12,925 bases of DNA from Candidatus Bipolaricaulota bacterium. Its GTDB lineage: Bacteria > Bipolaricaulota > Bipolaricaulia > M55B111. Below the pieces are notes generated by a model that was not told where the DNA came from, ran no database searches, and worked only from the letters and a program-made list of their open reading frames with translations. Below, in pieces: positions 1 to 6,344 of the stretch. Each line of letters begins with the position of its first letter. The stretch's first letter is position 1. The translations under genes were made by a program, and so were the position numbers. The stretch covers positions 1 through 12,925 of the forward strand of contig JAGXLQ010000019.1 of the NCBI GenBank assembly GCA_018334595.1, given 5' to 3'.

Positions 1-2
1 GG

Positions 3-95
3 AAGGTCAAATCTAGGATTGGCACTACTGTTACTACGGACGGGAATATCAAACACTACGTTGACGCCGTCCGGGCGAAGGGGGCCCACTACTGA
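3..95 (+). CDS. possible 3' end of an unrecognised ORF
   Basis: An open frame enters from the left edge and ends at a TGA at 93-95, giving about 30 residues that finish in AKGAHY. I do not recognise the family. The stretch is Lys/Arg/Thr-rich and could be the C-terminus of a protein carried by the element that follows, for example an intron- or transposon-encoded protein, but 30 residues cannot show this. The stop overlaps an ATG at 95 (TGATG) that opens a 129-residue frame. That frame is probably fortuitous, because it lies across the strongly structured region. Chance openness is quite possible. Confidence 0.2.
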   Translation, partial: KVKSRIGTTVTTDGNIKHYVDAVRAKGAHY

Positions 96-640
96 TGATT
101 GCAAAAACATTCGTCGGAGCTGTGGTCGATGTAGACTGGTTAACGGCCGGCGGCAACCGGGTCTTACCCAGTATTAAGGTCGTTGAACCTCCTGAAGTTG
201 GGGTGAAGGACAGCCGCGACGGGCTGAGAAGCGCGATGATTAGCTCAGGCTTCGGTCTTCACCCGAGGAGGACTGCTTCAATGAACTTCCGTTCTCGCAG
301 CTATCTTGGGAACCCCGTACAGTCGTCTACCTGTAGCCCCCAGGAAATTAGGGAACACAGCAGGAAGGCCTCCCGACCTCTCCCCGAGGGAAGTAAGTCC
401 TGCATCGGAGTCGGGCTCTCGGAAACGGAAGAGTTGTCATGCCCGGAGAGGGTGCCGACAGCACGGGAAATAGAGGGCGGGTAACGTTGGCCAGAGAGCG
501 GGAGAACGAAGACTTTTCGGTCGGGGCGGTTGCCAATTCGAGACCGGGCGCTCAACCCGTGAATAGTTATTGCGTCGTGGCAGAGGCGTCCCGGGGACTA
601 CCTAACCACCTCGGACTAGCAGCCGTAACCAGCCATAATA
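96..640 (+). ncRNA. candidate structured RNA or 3' part of a mobile element/intron
   Basis: There is no recognisable protein in about 550 bases, but self-complementary segments are dense. Examples are 135-139 with 168-172 (ACTGG/CCAGT), 181-187 with 277-283 (7 pairs, one G-U), 188-192 with 267-271, 211-215 with 222-226, 224-228 with 244-248, 252-255 with 263-266, 360-365 with 398-403 (GCAGGA/TCCTGC), 412-416 with 441-445, 416-419 with 430-433 closing on a GAAA loop, and 452-455 with 461-464. Bases 272-275 lie between two paired strands and can pair with 320-323, which would make a pseudoknot. Base composition is more GC-rich than the genes after it. The stretch ends where a YifB reading frame resumes, so it appears inserted in that gene. 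It is not rRNA, tRNA, tmRNA or RNase P RNA. I could not match group I core sequences or a group II domain V, and a TnpB-type guide RNA is only a possibility. Confidence 0.35.
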
Positions 641-654
641 GTCTCGAACTTTTC

Positions 655-765
655 CGCACCGTTGCAGATCTTGATCAATCTGATAAAATTAATCCTGTAC
701 ATATCTCCGAAGCAATCCAATATAAACGGACAAGAGAGAAATTTTTGCTTGAGGAAGGGGTATAA
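655..765 (+). pseudogene. yifB: C-terminal remnant of YifB/ComM-like Mg-chelatase-family AAA+ ATPase
   Basis: From codon 655 the frame reads RTVADLDQSDKINPVHISEA and then IQYKR. This is the conserved C-terminal helical segment of YifB/ComM proteins (family pattern RTIADLxGSxxIxxxHxxEAIQYR). About 36 codons remain out of an expected ~500. The residues just before position 655 do not fit the family, so the homology breaks at roughly 640-654, at the end of the structured stretch. Either the gene was truncated by an insertion, an intron is removed from its RNA, or the assembly is chimeric. The TAA stop at 763-765 shares one base with the bamA ATG (TAATG), so the tail still sits in the operon and could couple translation to bamA. 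In the family the protein is linked to DNA branch migration and transformation (ComM). That role cannot be tested from this remnant. Confidence 0.7.
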
Positions 766-2903
766 TGATGAACAGAACGCCTCCGTTGAGTCTAGCGGTT
801 GTATTATCACTTTTCATAGTAATTTTTCTGGCAGGAACGACTCCTATGGCTCAGGAGACTCAGCCCGAGGAGACTTTCATCGTTAAAGAGATAATAATAT
901 CCGGTAACACCGAGATTTCCGAGGAAGAGATACTAAATACTTTGGGACTCAAGACAGATCAAGAGACAACGAAAGCGGAAGCAGAAAGCAGGTTAACTGC
1001 CGTCAAAGATATGGGGGTTTTTAAAAAGGTCGATACAGATATGAAGGCTTCCGATGGGCAGTTGACCCTGGAGATAGAGGTTCAGGAATACCCCGTCGTC
1101 AAGGAGATCGAATTTATCGGGACGAGCTCATTGGGAGATCAAAAACTAAAGGACATACTGTCAAAAGCGGGGATCAAGACAGGCGAACCGGTGGACCGGA
1201 ATAAGTTGGAACAGGGACTTGAAGATATCATCAAGGAATACGAAGAAAGAGGTTACCCGTTCGTGACCGCCGGAGATATTGATATTGGGGAGACCCTGAC
1301 GGTCGAGATAATCGAGGGAAAGCTATCTAGTTTACGGATCGAAGGGTTGAAGACGGTCCCCGAAGAGGTCGCAATTAATCTCGTAGAAATTCCCAAAGGG
1401 GAAGTAATACGACTGTTTGACCTGCAAATGACCTACGTCAACCTCAGGGGCTCGGCCTACTTTTCCAACGTAGAAGTCGCGCCGGCAAGGGGATACAAGC
1501 AATCGGATATTATTTTACGCTGGCAGCTGGAGGAGAGAACTCTACTCGAAGAAGAAAGAGAGGGGAGCAGAGTAGAAATAGACGGCAATAAGGTTTTCTC
1601 TGACGGGGCCCTTCAGGACTTAATCCGCCCCCTGCCTTCCGGAAAGGTGAATAACTACGAATTGTTGAAAGCGTTGAAACCTGTCTACGAAAAATACGTA
1701 ACCAGTGGATACGTTTACGCCGACCTGTCACTAACCGGGGTAGAAAACGGGACGTTCAAGGTAGAGGTAACGGAAGGCGATATAGAGTCAATTAACATCA
1801 AGGGTAACGATAGGACTTCCCAGAAGGTGATTACCAATAAGCTCAACTTTTCCGTGGGCGACCCATACAACTCGGACGAGGCTCAGAATTCAAGGAGAAG
1901 AATTCTTGATCTGGGCTACTTCAACGAAGTCAACGTCGAGCCAGCAAAGACGGACGAAGGCCTTGTCCTGGACCTCAACATTAAGGAAAAGACGAGGCTT
2001 AACAGCCTAAACGGTGGCCTCACGTGGTCGGGCGGAGGTCTGGCCGGAAAGCTGACGGTATCGACAAAGAACCTATTCGGCGTGGGCCAAGACGTTACGC
2101 TAAACATAAATCGAGGGTTCTCTCTAGACTCGGAGCTGGGCGGCAGTCTGGACTGGAAGAACGTCTACTACCCAAGTCAATTTAACTTTACCAAGGTCAG
2201 CCTCTACAGGGACCTGGAGTCTGAATTCGGCTCGTCTCTTAGCCGTCAGGGAGTTAAAGCGTCGTTTGGTTTTCCTTTTACGGGTAACCTATCGTTGAAC
2301 ATGGGCTACAGGGCCGAGTGGGTGTCGGAGGGTGACGACACCGACGGGTCTTTGACGAACATTGTGAATTCTGATCTGGTCTTTGACGACAGGAACAACC
2401 CAAATTTCCCCACTTCCGGGTCACGGGGGGTTTTGACAATTGAAAAGGCCGGAGACTTCGCCCCCGGAGTAAGCTTCACCAAGTTCAAGGGTGAATGGCG
2501 ACAGTACTTTGAATTGCCCAAGGTCAACCTGATCGAGGATAACACGCAGGTAATCGCCCTTAGGTCTCTTTCTGGAGTGGGCTTTGGAGTACCACCCGAA
2601 TACAAGAGTTATCTGGGCGGCCACTCAACCCTTAGAGGGTATGGAGGTTTCCCCACCACAAATTACAGCATTCTCAATACCGAATACAGACTTGAACTTC
2701 TGGAGAATGACTTTTACATAACCTCCTTCGTCGATGCGGGCATCGTCTTAGATGATATCGACGACCCGGACGTGTTGAGCTCAGCCGGACTGGAATTAAA
2801 CCTGCAGATGTTTGGCCATCTAAGAATTGGTGCCGCCTGGGCCCTCGAAGAAGACTTCGAATGGTTCCCGACGCTATATTTTGGAATTGGGCCAATCTTC
2901 TAA
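765..2903 (+). CDS. bamA: outer-membrane protein assembly factor BamA (Omp85 family)
   Basis: This is the core of the machine that folds and inserts beta-barrel proteins into the outer membrane. The 712-residue product has a signal peptide (hydrophobic residues 8-23, likely cleavage near Ala29). About five POTRA repeats follow, at roughly 39-108, 110-186, 187-258, 268-337 and 339-410. Each begins with a beta strand of the type KEIIISGNTEIS. The C-terminal barrel runs from about 415 to 712. Barrel hallmarks are the DDRNNPNFPTSG segment at 541-552, the loop-6 motif LRGY with Arg624, and a terminal Phe ending the beta-signal. The size is typical for a five-POTRA member, slightly shorter than the E. 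coli protein. GGAAGGGG precedes the start. ATG at 765 and at 768 are both possible, and 765 overlaps the yifB stop. ompH follows 65 bp later, the usual BamA-Skp neighbourhood. Paralogues such as TamA are less likely given the POTRA count and neighbours. Confidence 0.95.
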   Translation: MMNRTPPLSLAVVLSLFIVIFLAGTTPMAQETQPEETFIVKEIIISGNTEISEEEILNTLGLKTDQETTKAEAESRLTAVKDMGVFKKVDTDMKASDGQLTLEIEVQEYPVVKEIEFIGTSSLGDQKLKDILSKAGIKTGEPVDRNKLEQGLEDIIKEYEERGYPFVTAGDIDIGETLTVEIIEGKLSSLRIEGLKTVPEEVAINLVEIPKGEVIRLFDLQMTYVNLRGSAYFSNVEVAPARGYKQSDIILRWQLEERTLLEEEREGSRVEIDGNKVFSDGALQDLIRPLPSGKVNNYELLKALKPVYEKYVTSGYVYADLSLTGVENGTFKVEVTEGDIESINIKGNDRTSQKVITNKLNFSVGDPYNSDEAQNSRRRILDLGYFNEVNVEPAKTDEGLVLDLNIKEKTRLNSLNGGLTWSGGGLAGKLTVSTKNLFGVGQDVTLNINRGFSLDSELGGSLDWKNVYYPSQFNFTKVSLYRDLESEFGSSLSRQGVKASFGFPFTGNLSLNMGYRAEWVSEGDDTDGSLTNIVNSDLVFDDRNNPNFPTSGSRGVLTIEKAGDFAPGVSFTKFKGEWRQYFELPKVNLIEDNTQVIALRSLSGVGFGVPPEYKSYLGGHSTLRGYGGFPTTNYSILNTEYRLELLENDFYITSFVDAGIVLDDIDDPDVLSSAGLELNLQMFGHLRIGAAWALEEDFEWFPTLYFGIGPIF

Positions 2904-2968
2904 TCCTTTAGAGGTTGTCGAGTTAATCTAGACCAAATAGAGAAAGGTTCATCATGAGGTGAGATATT

Positions 2969-3910
2969 TTGTCAACAACAAAATTAGTTACGACGTTAGT
3001 AATTGCTTTAATCCTAGGTTTTGCCGGAGGATTTGTCTCTCAGTTAGTAATGGATGACGGAAGTGACCTCTCCAACCTCTCTTCCAAGGTAGACGCGATA
3101 AACGAACAGGTGGGCGACCTACGAAGCGAGTCCTCCTCATTCGCTACTACCGACGCTTTAGAAGACCTCCGATCTCAGATCGAAGGCTTGAGCGCGGACG
3201 GAGGCTCAACCGGCTCTTCTAGCAGCGACTTCGACCTCTCCAAACTAGAATCGGACTTCAACTCGCTAAAGTCGGAGGTCGAAGAGCTAAAATCTCAGGA
3301 CACTTCCGCCTCGGGGTCCGGGGGTTCGTTAAAGATCGGTTACGTGAACGCAAACGAGGCGTTCACCGTATTTACCGATGCCGTGTCCGAGGAACGCTCC
3401 CAGGTACAAACGCTTGAAGAGGAAATGCTTTCCCTGAGAGAACAGGCGATCCAGGGCGAGATTACCGTGGAGGAATATCAGCAGGCGATAGATATTAAGC
3501 AGGCCGAGGTACTCAAGGCCCAATTAGACATAAACCTGTCCATGGTCGATAAGATGATAGAATCCACGGGTTTCAGTAACTACGCCGACAGGCTCAGAGA
3601 GTTACGCAATCAGTTCGACCCCGTGATCGAAGAATTAGAAAACACCCTGACTGACCTGAAGAACAACTCTGCCAGCCCGGAAGAGGTCTCCAACCTGCTT
3701 TCGCAGGTCAACAACCAGTACACTCAACTGGACGACCTCTTGACCAACTTGATCGAAAGCAAGATCGCCCAGGTCACAAACAACCTGGCCGATGCAGGTT
3801 CCTACGACATGGTCTTCCGAGAGGCAAACGTCCTACTCGCGCAAAACCAGTCATCCATAGATAACTTGACCGACCAGGCAAAAGAGGAACTGCGTAAGGA
3901 AATAGCGTAG
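2969..3910 (+). CDS. long OmpH/Skp-like periplasmic chaperone with N-terminal membrane anchor and coiled coil
   Basis: The start is TTG at 2969, chosen because GAGGTGAG lies 5 bases upstream. The 313-residue protein has three parts. Residues 5-27 are a hydrophobic segment without a clear signal-peptidase site, so it may stay as an anchor. Residues 31-115 are acidic and heptad-like (LEDLRSQIEGL, SLKSEVEELKS), broken by Ser/Gly-rich linkers near 76-86 and 109-120. From residue 122 an OmpH/Skp domain begins (KIGYVNANEAF), with long helices and the usual late YDMVF strand near 283-287. Skp/OmpH proteins hold unfolded outer-membrane proteins between the inner membrane and BamA, and the position directly after bamA supports that role. 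Ordinary Skp is about 160-180 residues, so the N-terminal ~120 residues are extra. The fold assignment is good. The anchoring is inferred. Confidence 0.8.
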   Translation: MSTTKLVTTLVIALILGFAGGFVSQLVMDDGSDLSNLSSKVDAINEQVGDLRSESSSFATTDALEDLRSQIEGLSADGGSTGSSSSDFDLSKLESDFNSLKSEVEELKSQDTSASGSGGSLKIGYVNANEAFTVFTDAVSEERSQVQTLEEEMLSLREQAIQGEITVEEYQQAIDIKQAEVLKAQLDINLSMVDKMIESTGFSNYADRLRELRNQFDPVIEELENTLTDLKNNSASPEEVSNLLSQVNNQYTQLDDLLTNLIESKIAQVTNNLADAGSYDMVFREANVLLAQNQSSIDNLTDQAKEELRKEIA

Positions 3911-3930
3911 AAGTCCGGGAGGCGGAAAAG

Positions 3931-4365
3931 GTGAAAATGGACATAGAAGAAATCAAGGAAAAAGTAATCCTGCGTTACCCCTACCTGCTTGTGGACAGGG
4001 TTGAGGAGATAAGGGGTGAAAGGATTACGGCGATCAAGAACGTTACGATAAACGAGCCCTTCTTCCAGGGGCATTTTCCGGAGCCTCATCCCTCAGTTAC
4101 CCCCGGCACAATGATCATCGAGGGAATGGCGCAGGTTGCCGGATTGCTCGCGGGTGAGAAAATTGGAGATGAAGAACTTGGTTACCTTGTAGGTGTGGAT
4201 AACGCCAAGTTTAAAAGACAGGTAACTCCTGGAGATCAGATCGTCTACCGCGGCGAATTGGATAGATCCAGGAAAAATATCTATCGGGTGAACGTTGAAG
4301 CCAGAGTGGAAGATACGATTGCCGCTTCGGCGCTAATCACGCTGGCATACGAAGTCAACGGATAA
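3931..4365 (+). CDS. fabZ: 3-hydroxyacyl-[acyl-carrier-protein] dehydratase FabZ
   Basis: The enzyme removes water from 3-hydroxyacyl-ACP in type II fatty-acid synthesis in the cytoplasm, feeding membrane lipid and lipid A chains. It is a hot-dog-fold protein of 144 residues, normal for FabZ. It has the RYPYLLVDRV opening, catalytic His48 in FQGHFP and catalytic Glu64 in IIEGMAQ. GTG at 3931 is preferred over ATG at 3937 because GGGAGG ends 8 bases before the GTG. The loop between the two catalytic residues reads PEPHPSVTPGTM, where the family normally has PGHPVMPGV, so it is about two residues longer. The gene follows ompH by 20 bp and is the last of the operon before the terminator. In many diderm bacteria fabZ sits in a bamA-skp-lpxD-fabZ-lpxA cluster; here the lpx genes are missing between skp and fabZ. 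FabA is unlikely because it is longer and has different motifs. Confidence 0.93.
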   Translation: MKMDIEEIKEKVILRYPYLLVDRVEEIRGERITAIKNVTINEPFFQGHFPEPHPSVTPGTMIIEGMAQVAGLLAGEKIGDEELGYLVGVDNAKFKRQVTPGDQIVYRGELDRSRKNIYRVNVEARVEDTIAASALITLAYEVNG

Positions 4366-4377
4366 GACCAGCATTTA

Positions 4378-4405
4378 AGAGGCCGGGCCAACCCGCCCGG
4401 CCTCT
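4378..4405. terminator. strong hairpin between convergent fabZ and rng
   Basis: An 11-bp perfect stem (AGAGGCCGGGC at 4378-4388 with its complement at 4395-4405) closes a six-base loop, 12 bases after the fabZ stop and just past the rng stop. On the + strand it is followed by a loosely T-rich stretch (TTAATTCTTTT). The T-run on the - strand is poor, so it is best as the fabZ operon terminator but may also serve rng. Confidence 0.85.
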
Positions 4406-4409
4406 ACTG

Positions 4410-5636
4410 TTAATTCTTTTGGCCCTCCATAAGATCAGCCAGGCTTTCACCCTCTCTCTTTCGGGTGATTTCGACCAGCCCGAGAGGAGTCATATCGATG
4501 AAATCTGCGGGAACCCTGTCCTTTCTTAGGTTAGACTTGAGCCGGTTAATCACCTTTTGCTGGTCCCTATCTGTATACATATCAACGAAATCTACGACGA
4601 TGATTCCACTAATCTTCCTTAACCTCAACTGAAGGGGAATCTCGTCCGCTGCAGCGAGGTTTGTATTAAGTATCGCCCTGGCCTGATTTTTGTGGTTGAC
4701 GTTGCTTCCGGTATTTACGTCAATTGCCGTGAGGGCTTCCGTCTCGTCAATCGCAAGATAGCCACCCAGTTCAAGGGGGACCTCTCGCTGGAGACATTTC
4801 TTTAGGGCCTGCTCTACCCCGTAGTTCTCGAACAGGGGGGCGTTCTTCTCGTAGAACTCTATCCTATCCTTGTAGTCGTTCATTCTCAGGTAGTGGATAT
4901 AGTCAAGTATGTCATCATAAACGTCCTTGGAATCCGTTACCACACGGTCCACGTCGTCGAGAAGTCGATCTCTGATGGTTCTCCGCACGATGTTGGTGTG
5001 CGCGTGAAGTAAATGGGGAGGTTTGACCTTTTTCGCCTCCTCCTCAACCCCCTTCCAGGTACCCAGCAGGAAGTTAAAGTCCCGCTTTAAGTCACTTGCT
5101 GAGGCATTCATCGAGGCTGTGCGCGCGATTAGCCCCTCGCTATCTTCCTTAAGGTCGCGGGCTACGTCTTTTAACCTCCGAACCTCCTCGTCGTTAGTTA
5201 TCCTGCGTGATATTCCGAGCCTACTGTCCTTGGGGAGAAAAACCCAGTAGCGACCGGGCAGGCTAACTTTAGTAGTCCCCTGGGGATTCTTGGTACCGAT
5301 GACCCCACGCTTGACTTGAATGATCAGGGACTCTCCCTCGTTAATAACCTTGTTTATATGCGGTGGGTATTCGTTGGGATCGAAACCCCGGCTTCTCAGT
5401 ATTGCCTGGTTTATCTCACTTCGGGACAGAAACAGGCTCTGCTCTTCGCCCACGTCGACGAAGGCCGATCCTAGCCCGGAGAGAACGTCTTCCACCCTCC
5501 CCTTGTAAATGTTGCTTACCAGCCGATCTTCCTGAAAGTCCTCGTAAAATATCTCAACTAATTTTCCGTTTTCGGTAATAGCCACTCTTTTCTCCGAATT
5601 GCTACCTTCCGGCGAAGTAATCAATATTTGTTTCAT
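4410..5636 (-). CDS. rng: ribonuclease E/G family endoribonuclease lacking the zinc-link segment
   Basis: This is a single-strand RNA endonuclease of rRNA maturation and mRNA decay. The 408-residue protein has an S1-type domain (about 36-130), the 5'-monophosphate sensor pair Arg172-Thr173 (GLIARTAS), and the DNase I-like catalytic part. Metal-binding Asp306 is in AIDVNTG and Asp349 in VVDFVDM, with exactly the 43-residue spacing of E. coli Asp303/Asp346. The text after DMTPLGLVEITRKREGESL, where relatives carry the CPxCxG zinc-link and a small dimerisation domain, is only LADLMEGQKN. The stop is followed at once by the terminator hairpin, so I see no frameshift. The length suits RNase G or a minimal RNase E rather than E. 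coli RNase E with its long tail. The ATG overlaps the folK stop (ATGA), with AAGGTGAT 11 bases upstream inside folK, so the two are probably translated together. Confidence 0.92.
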   Translation of the reverse strand: MKQILITSPEGSNSEKRVAITENGKLVEIFYEDFQEDRLVSNIYKGRVEDVLSGLGSAFVDVGEEQSLFLSRSEINQAILRSRGFDPNEYPPHINKVINEGESLIIQVKRGVIGTKNPQGTTKVSLPGRYWVFLPKDSRLGISRRITNDEEVRRLKDVARDLKEDSEGLIARTASMNASASDLKRDFNFLLGTWKGVEEEAKKVKPPHLLHAHTNIVRRTIRDRLLDDVDRVVTDSKDVYDDILDYIHYLRMNDYKDRIEFYEKNAPLFENYGVEQALKKCLQREVPLELGGYLAIDETEALTAIDVNTGSNVNHKNQARAILNTNLAAADEIPLQLRLRKISGIIVVDFVDMYTDRDQQKVINRLKSNLRKDRVPADFIDMTPLGLVEITRKREGESLADLMEGQKN

Positions 5637-6115
5637 GTTATTTTAATCACCTTTTTATCGCTTTCCGCCTCATCTAATAGCTGTTCGATCGGTATGTTCA
5701 ATTCCGGATGGACCAAACCAGGATTTATTTCAACGAGGGGGAGGAGGACAAATCGCCTGTTCTGAATTTCTGGGTGGGGTACGTCAAGTGAATCTACGTG
5801 GGTTATTTCGCTTCCAACCAGTAAAATATCCAGATCAACCAACCTAGGCCCCCAGTTAAGAGAATCTATTCTTCCGATCCTCTTTTCCACCTCTTTGCAA
5901 AGAGAAAGGATCCTCTGTCCTTCCAAATCTGTCTCAATCCTGATGGCGGTATTGACAAACCACGGTTGCACGGGTCCCACAGGTTCCGTTTCGTAAAAAG
6001 ATGCCTTGTCTACTACCTTTAGGTCACCAATCCTAGCCAATAGGCTAATCGAGTTGTCGATGTTGTTACGCCGTTTACCCAGGTTGGACCCCAAACCGAT
6101 GTACGCATCAACCAT
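5633..6115 (-). CDS. folK: 2-amino-4-hydroxy-6-hydroxymethyldihydropteridine pyrophosphokinase (HPPK)
   Basis: It transfers pyrophosphate from ATP to 6-hydroxymethyl-7,8-dihydropterin, a step of folate synthesis in the cytoplasm. The 160-residue length is standard. The motifs are IGLGSNLG at 6-13, FYETEPVGP at 40-48 and the signature NWGPRLVDLDIL at 87-98, with Mg-binding Asp94/Asp96 and Arg91. Arg82 of the catalytic loop is kept, but the E. coli Arg84 position is Asp84, and the stretch GRIDSLNW is one residue shorter than the E. coli loop. No folB or folP lies beside it. Its partner is rng, overlapping by ATGA. The ATG at 6115 has only a weak ribosome site; the bases before it repeat GGTTGATG, the same string found at the start codon region. 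A stop lies just upstream in frame, so no longer start is possible. Confidence 0.93.
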   Translation of the reverse strand: MVDAYIGLGSNLGKRRNNIDNSISLLARIGDLKVVDKASFYETEPVGPVQPWFVNTAIRIETDLEGQRILSLCKEVEKRIGRIDSLNWGPRLVDLDILLVGSEITHVDSLDVPHPEIQNRRFVLLPLVEINPGLVHPELNIPIEQLLDEAESDKKVIKIT

Positions 6116-6212
6116 TAGACATCAACCAAAATCACAATTACAACCTAACCCAAAAACCATTAGTGAACCTTCTAAATTAAATTAAATAGCTAACTTAAAC
6201 ATTACTGATATT

Positions 6213-6241
6213 AAGATACGGAATAAGACATAATTTATCAA
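6213..6241 (-). promoter_or_regulatory. probable sigma-70 promoter of folK-rng
   Basis: Read on the - strand, TTGATA (6241-6236) is followed after 17 bases by TATCTT (6218-6213). This is a five-of-six -35 and a four-of-six -10 at ideal spacing. It points into folK and leaves an AT-rich leader of roughly 90 bases. Confidence 0.45.
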
Positions 6242-6257
6242 CAAAATCAGGGGATTG

Positions 6258-6285
6258 TTGAAACGTTTCAGCCAGTTGGTATAAT
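6258..6285 (+). promoter_or_regulatory. sigma-70 promoter of the aldolase-phosphofructokinase operon
   Basis: The -35 box TTGAAA (6258-6263) and a perfect -10 TATAAT (6280-6285) are 16 bases apart. TGG directly before the -10 makes an extended -10. The predicted transcript starts near 6292 and leaves about 50 bases before the GTG of the aldolase gene. The -35 box is overlapped by the palindromic operator at 6259-6270. Confidence 0.8.
6259..6270. promoter_or_regulatory. Cra/FruR-like (LacI-family) operator over the -35 box
   Basis: TGAAACGTTTCA is a perfect 12-bp palindrome with the central CG typical of LacI/GalR-family operators. It matches the core of the E. coli Cra (FruR) site, TGAAACGTTTCA, the sugar-phosphate-responsive regulator of glycolytic genes. 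Its place on the -35 box of an aldolase-PFK operon suggests repression relieved by a phosphorylated sugar. No regulator gene is in the window, so which protein binds is unknown. Confidence 0.65.
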
Positions 6286-6344
6286 GAATTAGTATATTTT
6301 CTAGAGTGCATTTATTATATCAATCTCAATATAAGGAGGGTATC

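Noticed and set aside
142..153. AACGGCCGGCGG, identical to a conserved piece of 23S rRNA
   Set aside because: The flanks do not continue as 23S rRNA beyond a few bases, so the match is probably coincidence or a shared loop motif, not an rRNA fragment.
416..433. Hairpin with a GAAA loop and a two-base bulge, considered as group II intron domain V
   Set aside because: The upper stem is only two pairs, the AGC/GTTC lower-stem pattern is absent, and it lies too far from the presumed 3' boundary.
95..484. 129-residue open frame starting at the TGATG overlap
   Set aside because: Ser/Arg/Pro-rich with no recognisable motif, and it runs through the most structured segment. It is probably open by chance because the region is GC-rich.
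6306..6344. Upstream GTG extension of the aldolase
   Set aside because: It would place the strong AAGGAGGG site inside the coding region and adds 13 residues without family support.
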